From the NCBI RefSeq assembly GCF_020184175.1, contig NC_065531.1:60900806-60964805 (forward strand): DNA of 64,000 nucleotides. Reading direction: 5' to 3'. The position numbers and the translations under genes are program-made. Below, piece by piece: positions 56,991 to 64,000 of this stretch. Position 1 is the first letter of the stretch. Every line of letters begins with the position of its first letter. The notes below the pieces were generated by a model that had not been told where the DNA came from, did not search any database, and was given only the letters and a program-made list of their open reading frames with translations. This DNA comes from Aphis gossypii. Lineage: Eukaryota > Arthropoda > Insecta > Hemiptera > Aphididae.

Positions 56991-57154
56991 TCAAAATGCA
57001 ATATAATTTATGTATACAGTATACACCCTTCCTTCAAGTCCGTTTTTGGTTAGTTGATTAATAGCTTCGTCATTGTCTACCTTCTGTTGTTTAATAATAA
57101 TCCAACTGACGAGTCTCATGTATTTTGCCATACCCCAAAAAGCTCCAGTGCAGC
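56991..57154 (-). CDS. Candidate terminal exon of an unrecognised gene
   Basis: On the minus strand an acceptor-like ttgttcttattgtaatatag precedes 57154, leaving a phase in which the exon supplies two bases of the first codon. The frame then stays open for about 53 codons to a stop at 56991. The G+C of the stretch is visibly higher than its flanks. The product starts C-T-G-A-F-W-G-M-A-K-Y, has a short hydrophobic V-S-W-I-I-I, and then a charged, helix-like stretch with K-Q-Q-K and D-N-D-E-A. I do not recognise the family. The last dozen codons are AT-rich, so the true end could be an earlier donor, but no good GT site is visible. No upstream exon was found on this strand, so the call is weak. 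Confidence 0.28.
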
Positions 57155-57278
57155 CTATATTACAATAAGAACAATTTATTTTACTTACAATGGGTGAAGT
57201 GAATAAATACTGATTTTTAATTATAGTATCTAAATAAATATTATATTGGTCATATAAATATAGTATTATGACCATCAT

Positions 57279-60200
57279 GTTCTTTATAACGCAATACTTT
57301 ATTTTATAAATACTTAAATAATAACTAAAAATTACCTAATAAATATTATTGTTAAGTTATATGAATAAGATATATTTAAATTGAAATTTCACATAAATCT
57401 GGTTAAACTTATTGTCGAATTAAAATCTATGAGATTGGAATAAAATATAATCATATAGAAATTAAAACGAGTATTATTGTCATTGATTATACCTTCTATT
57501 TATTCAATTCTACTAACACAATTATATATTATTATAATATACACATTTTATCAGTTTGATTAAAAAGGATCTTTACATTTTAACGAAAATAAAATATTAT
57601 GTTTTTATTTTATAATGGAAGTCACAAAATTGAAAAATAACACCATTTTTTTATTTTTTTTTTTTTTTGTTATGTTATGCTAAAATAGTTCTTCACAGCA
57701 ATTCTTAAATATTTAACATTAAATAATCATTGAAATGTATCTTTGAAGATAGTTTAAGCTATTTTAAAAATTATACACAATTATACATTTTAATAAGTTT
57801 AAATTTATAAAAAAAATAATAATTAAGTAAGATTTTTAAAAGTTAACTAAGTTTAGTAGATTTAATAAAATACAATTGGACTCATGTATCATCGTTTAGT
57901 ATAATTTTAATATATTTGACAGGGTTATTATATTAATATTTCACCGTTTTTTATTTATGTTAATATATATATTTATTTTATTATTATTATTATTGTCTGA
58001 TATACGATGATAAATAATTATTACTTTATATAACCACTATTCTTATTATGATTTGTAGTTCAATTTTCATTTTATTTAACTAAACTCAAAAAATAACAAT
58101 TTTTTTTTTATTATTTAAAAATCATGAAAGTCAATGTATATTACAATCCTATGTTAATATTTTAATAGTTAACTAATTGATTGTCATCAAATACTTAAAA
58201 AATGTATCAACATTTTGACTAGAGACAAGTATATTGTAGTATATTAATAGTAGACATGTAGACAAACATCGAATGTCATTCATCGGCTCGCTCTAATTTT
58301 AAAATCAAAAATTACGAATAAAATGTTATTTTATATTTTTAATTCTTTGTTATTTTTTATAATATTTAAAACTCTTAATTACTTTCACTTTGTATACAAA
58401 ACTAATTTAATATATAATACTCCACTAGTATTGAAAGTTTATACCAAAGCGCACTGACAGGCTTGTTGCATTAAATTACCATCGTTAAATAAATAACTGA
58501 ATAAGATATAATGAAAATGGTTTTGATTAAAAACACAATGTTTCTTAAGAACCAACATTAAATTATTAAATTGTACCTTTAATCATATCATAATCATAAC
58601 GATTTATATAATTAATGTTAAAATTATAAACACTAAATGATAATTTCGAAAACTGTACAGTTATTTTACTATGAGACATACTTATATAAAACTATAATTT
58701 ATCTATAGCGTTGTTCAACTTACATTTATAAAGATAACTCTCAAGAATACAAGTGACTCGCCAAAAAGTTATGAAGAAGTAAAACGTGTTTTATTCTTGT
58801 GTATTTCCTTTGTTAGCCAACCTTTTTATTGTTCTCTAGAAAATATATAACTTTAGAAAAAAAAAATCCGTATAAGCGTAGAAAAAAAAATATCACTTCG
58901 CCGTCCGAAAGCAACACATGCCACAATAATAATAACAACAATAATAATTCAACTGTTTCCTTACTCGGAAAACAGTATACACGTACAATATACTTTCATA
59001 TTACATTGTATATGACACTAAAGTCTATGGAAATATTAAATTCCATGGTTTGACAATCTGTGACTTCGAAATATGTGATTACACTTTCCGCTGGGATATT
59101 CCAAACACGTTTATAGTAAACTATGTAATATGTGTATTGTGTATACAATATTGCATGTAAAACACGATAGATCCCTAACCTAAAATTTTCACATTATTGA
59201 GCCGGCACGTCAATGATGCATAAAATTATAATATTTTATTTGTGGTTTTTATTGGATGTAGTATGTTTTTTTTTAATATAGAAAACAAAACATTCAGTAC
59301 ATAAAATATCGTTAATAAATATTATGATAAATCACCTTTATTTCAATTCGATATTTTTATTCAAAAAATACAATTCATTATGTATAAATACATAATTTTA
59401 AAATGATGTAAACGTGGGTCCATACTTTAAATAATATAAAATCAACTCTGTTTCTTAGAAATTAATATATTTTTTTTTTTTTTTACAATCACTTTGAAGA
59501 TTACCTATAATACGTGTATGTATATTGTGTTGCGAAATTATTAGTTGATTCTTTAAGTCCACACAACGTCATAACATGCTCGTGTTTTATGTACTTATAT
59601 ATTAATTATTAGTTCTTTATCATTTATTTAAAATAGTTCCTATAATATGATAGGATAATATTATTCCAATATTTCAAAACTATTTTTATATAAAATAAAG
59701 TACAGATACTGTTTACAGTTTTCCATTATGTGTCATATTATGATTTATGATATATTGTAATGCCATAATAATTAACAAAAGTAATCAATAATAATAAAAA
59801 TACTACATCAATAACAAGAACATACATCAAAATACCAAATGTATAAAATTAAAAAGTAATACTAATTATGACTTATAGCGGTGTAGTAGGTGTATAATAT
59901 GGATCCCAATACATTGTAAATACATACATGTATTTTTGTACAGAAAAATTATGTACATATATTTTACTTCAAATTTCTGTATATAATACAGTCTTGAAAA
60001 AAAGTCATTATAAAAGTATAATTGATTTAATATTAAATAGACTTTATACTAACGTTAAATCATTCGAGTATATAATTTATTATTAATTAATTGTATTATT
60101 CTTATCAGCATTGTTTAATAACATAAATAAAATATACAGATATTTTTTTTTTAGATATTTTTATTGTGTAAAAAATTTCAAATTAATATTTTTAATTGTA

Positions 60201-62055
60201 TAAAAAATAATTTTTTATTCTAAATTTATTAGTTATTTAACAATGAAATAAATTTTTATTTTTTAAAATCAATAATATTTTAAATTACCTACATTATAAA
60301 ATTATTACGTTACTAAATGAATGGATAAATTTGTTAAATTTTGTCATTGACTCATATTTAAATTAAATTAATATAATATATATTGAAACAATGTTTTTAA
60401 TATGATAAAATTCGTATTAACTTAGCATTACACAGAGTAATACGTATAACTCTTTATTGTATACATATACTTCACATTCATTCATATTTTTTCCTTGGAA
60501 AATATTAAAACGACTAATAATATTATTTTGAATATATGAAAATACTTACAATAGAAAAGTTCACCCATTGTGTGGTTGATAAAACAGAAAATAACCGTCT
60601 CAAAAATGGAATTAGACAATCCACAAAAAATCATAATTTACGCATAATCATCAAAAATAGAATAACCTTTGCTAATTTATAGCTATACAAAATATATGAA
60701 GCATATTTTTTCAAACAAACAATAGATCCCCCCCTCTTATGCGACTTCTATCTACAGAATTGTAGAAAAATATCGTCTGTAAACTAAAAGTGCATCATTA
60801 TATTATTGTGCGCAGTTTATTCTTGTGTAAAATGGATAAATACTACTTCTATTTCAATACAATAAATTGAAATTTCAGTGTAAAAGTAGTATACAAAGTA
60901 CTATACAAGTTATTTATTACTAATAAATCATAAAATACATAAACAAATTAATATCAACGTTACCATGAATTCAAGAATATAATTTATGAATATTATAAAA
61001 AAAATCCTAATTCTAAAGTTAATTAATAAATAAAACACAATTATTAACATTTCCCAATAAGTACATTTAAAATTTAAAATTTTAATAATTTTATTTTTCT
61101 AATTCATTTAAATCTCAGTAAACATTTAATATTTTTGTTTTACTTGTGTTTTTATTGAAAATTTGAATAAATATCATACTTAATACGTTCCAATAGTTTA
61201 CATAGTATGTTTAGGTTTTTTTTTTAATCTAAAGTTTTATCAAACACGATCAAAGACTATCATTAGAGCTTCGTTTCACCTTACTTTGATACATTTTTCA
61301 GTTCTTCGAAATATTAAACATACGCAATTATAATACTACGCATAGTTAAAATAATCACAAATATGTAAGAAAAAAATAAAATAAAATCTAATTGATATTT
61401 TGATAAAAAATCTAAAACTTTTCACAGTTCTACTACTAACTGATATAAAAACATAATATGTATTTTCAGGTTAATGAATTTTTGACAAACTGTCAAATAT
61501 AAAGCTTATTAAAAAATGTAGCATTTATTTTAAATAAGTTAAACATAGAATAAATATTGATTTAATATATTTCTTAGTTAGTTTTGGGATCGATAAATAT
61601 TAATTTCGGTTTTTATTTAATCTATTAAAGGAGTATGATAGTAATATCATCAGCATATTTGGTAATGAATTATAATTAATAAATAACATAGTATTAATAT
61701 TTTCTTCGTCTGATTTCTAATATAGTAATATATCCATGTATTTTCCGACATTATTATAGTATTCGATGTACGTTATATCATTACTTGAAAGTGATGAAAC
61801 ATCATATCACAAATACGATTTTAAGGAGACCTCATTTACAGTTTATGAATAATTCAGATTTTGTGTTAAAATGTTAAAGAAAATATAAAAGCATAAAAAA
61901 TGTGATTTATGACTTGCAATAGGTATATTCTTTAAAAATAAATAATTTACTATTAACGATGTGGTTTTTTTCTCATTTTTTAGTACAAACTATGTTTAAA
62001 ATTGATGAAAAGACTTAATAGCATGACTTAAATTTAATCCTAACTAGTATCGCAA
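57279..62055. other. Intergenic sequence, no gene supported
   Basis: AT-rich sequence with poly(T)/poly(A) runs (for example about 57655-57668 and 59469-59484) and frequent stops. A short open frame at 58829-59053 is Lys/Asn-rich low complexity from an AAT repeat, and I do not call it. If the candidate exon at 56991-57154 is real, its upstream exons should lie in this stretch on the minus strand; I could not identify any. Confidence 0.5.
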
Positions 62056-62376
62056 TCAGGGTAGAGCTTGGAGTCTAAGTATGCCAAAAATGTCATCAAG
62101 TGCACTCAAACAAAACGACATTAGCACAGTAAATAACTGTAGATAAATATAATCATGCATAATTAATAAATTTGATATTTTTAGAGTTCCATCTAAACTT
62201 ATACAATTCTTATAACTCAAAAGCTGTAATTGTATTACATTGTCATCGCAACTAATAGTATGACAGTGGCATACACGTAATTTTTTTAAGGTAAACAAAA
62301 TAAGGGATTTTAAGAAACAGACATGTAATAATTTATTCTGACAACATAAATACTTTCTTTGTTTAATTGGTTTCAT
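62056..62376 (-). CDS. Hypothetical Leu/Cys-rich ORF, possibly a leucine-rich-repeat remnant
   Basis: An open frame of 106 codons starts at ATG (62376) and ends at TGA. This is long for such AT-rich DNA, and its G+C is slightly above the flanks. The product is rich in Leu, Cys and Ile. Residues about 20-60 (L-K-K-L-R-V-C-H-C followed by I-S, then L-Q-L-L-S-Y-K-N-C and I-S) vaguely fit the L-x-x-L-x-L-x-x-C spacing of cysteine-type leucine-rich repeats as in F-box/LRR proteins. No F-box, signal peptide or second exon is visible. It could be a decayed gene fragment or a chance frame. Confidence 0.22.
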   Translation of the reverse strand: MKPIKQRKYLCCQNKLLHVCFLKSLILFTLKKLRVCHCHTISCDDNVIQLQLLSYKNCISLDGTLKISNLLIMHDYIYLQLFTVLMSFCLSALDDIFGILRLQALP

Positions 62377-64000
62377 GAATTTAGATTATGTTACAAGACT
62401 TATTCAATTTTTTTTTTTTGTTTTTAGAACTATAGACGTCATATTTTCAAATCCATAGAAGTAAAATATTGTAATTTTAAGTTTTATGTCATGATTTATT
62501 TAAAACGCCTTTTTTTCATTTGTATGATGATCTAGAATTTTTTTGACATCCCTACTAGACTTGTTTAAAAAAAACCCTTCAAGGGCTATCTTTCATATCG
62601 CAATATAAGCGCATATTGATGATGGAAAAGTTTAAACTAAGTAGTTGGTATAATAATATTCTTTATAAAACAGAAACTTATTAATTAATAAGAAACGTTA
62701 ACAAACTAAGAAAATTATTTCGATTCGATTTGAAGACTTGGGGGTACCTTTTGAAGACAATTTTAAGGAGATCGCACTTTAAACGTGATCAGAACTTTAG
62801 AACTTTAAAAATTGGGAGTCTGAATTCCCTTACGTTCCTTTACAATAAATTCCAAAAAATGTCAAAATATATAAGAAATAAGTTTTTTAAAGTATTATAT
62901 TTGTTGTAATGTTGTATTATTAACTATTAATATTGTGTACATTTTTCTATTATCAAACTTAAAGATAAAACTATTAAATATGAATTCACTCTTTAATGTT
63001 TAAATTTATTAACATAATAATAATATTTATAATGAGTAACCATAACAAATTAAAATGCATTATTCATACACATTGTGCGTCGATACGAAACGAATAACTA
63101 ATAAAGTACAATGTATAGTAACTACAAAATCTATTCGTGAATAAATGTTAACACTTCTTTTTTAATGTATTGACTCATGGAACATTATTTTATATGGTAA
63201 GTTATAAATCACATTTATATCATAACATTAAGGTTAAGTAGGTATTCAATTATAAATTAATATCTAATTATTATATATAAAAAAATTACATAGTATTAGA
63301 TTATAATATTTATATACAATTATAAAGTTCTAAAAAATTATATGTGTAAAAATATAAAATATAATAATTAATATAGAATGATTTACCTAGCATAGTCACT
63401 CCCACTTTTTTAATAATTATAAATAAAATATTAATAATTATAGTAATTTAAACTCTGATTAATGGAATTTTTGAATATATTAAAGCAAATCATACTTTAA
63501 AATGCCTGAATATTTTTATACTTCTTGAAAATTGTGTTGTGGTGATAGAAGCTTATTTTTTCCAAATAATAAATCCCTTCTTTACTATACATTATTTAAT
63601 TGATAATTTTTTTTTTTTTTATGTTGATTCACCTACCCAATTCTAAATTTCGATGATTTCTTAGTTATCAAAAAGTTTATTCTAAGAAAAAAATCCTTAA
63701 AAATAAATTTTACAAAAATATAATATAGATGCAATATAGGAGAAAGTATTTAGACCATTTTTATAAAATATCAATGTTAATGATTTATATTAAACACTAT
63801 TCACTAATATTTTCAAATCATCGTGGTTCAAACCCATTATCAAGGACCTATTTTCCTTATTACTTAAAGTTGAATAACTCAAAATTTGTCTTTTGGGTTT
63901 TAGTTTTGATAATCAACATTTTCAGATAAAATATCAAGCTAAATAATTTATTGTAAAAAAAGGGTTCAAGTGGTGCTCATCCACCAAAAATGTAACCTCC
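62377..64000. other. Intergenic sequence, no gene supported
   Basis: AT-rich sequence. A slightly GC-richer, non-open stretch at about 62560-62830 looks repeat-like but has no identified ends. A ggttcaaaccc string at 63824-63834 recalls a tRNA B-box, but no acceptor stem, A-box or cloverleaf can be built around it. Confidence 0.5.

Noticed and set aside
63815..63845. tRNA B-box-like ggttcaaaccc
   Set aside because: No A-box, anticodon arm or acceptor stem can be formed around it.

Overview
The window reads as nuclear DNA of a sap-feeding insect, most likely an aphid. It is very AT-rich (one intron line I counted has 11 G+C in 60), full of short strings such as aataatatta and taggtac, long A/T runs, TA and TAA microsatellites and small hAT-like non-autonomous elements. 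Genes are sparse and split by long introns. The species call is an inference from composition and texture, not from a marker gene.

One gene is well supported, on the + strand, and only its 3' part is in the window. Positions 1-4083 are intron following exons that lie before the window. An exon at 4084-4295 encodes a membrane-spanning segment and the start of a cytoplasmic tail. An intron of about 18.8 kb follows (4296-23097). A GC-rich last exon at 23098-23910 encodes 270 residues of Ser/Gly/Arg-rich tail and the stop codon. Both sides of the intron are phase 0, so the two exons join in frame. From memory, the membrane segment resembles, position by position, that of the vertebrate FNDC4/FNDC5 (irisin precursor) proteins, and the C-terminus (L-R-I-S-N-V) resembles the L-R-S-K-I end of FNDC5. 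I therefore propose a FNDC4/5-like type I membrane protein with a greatly enlarged tail carrying repeated R-R-x-S motifs and a class I PDZ-type end. The fibronectin III exons would lie upstream of base 1, so this rests on about 35 residues plus the tip.

From about 24.5 kb to the end (about 39 kb) I see no confident gene. Two weak minus-strand candidates are an exon-like ORF at 56991-57154 and a Leu/Cys-rich ORF at 62056-62376. The rest is AT-rich sequence with a hAT-type MITE (26384-26598, 8-bp target duplication with one mismatch), other degraded repeat ends, inverted repeats, microsatellites and a few CpG-richer blocks (about 32.3-34.1, 49.0-49.8, 51.8-52.9 and 55.2-55.5 kb) that could be regulatory or untranslated sequence. 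No rRNA, convincing tRNA, CRISPR array or viral gene was found.
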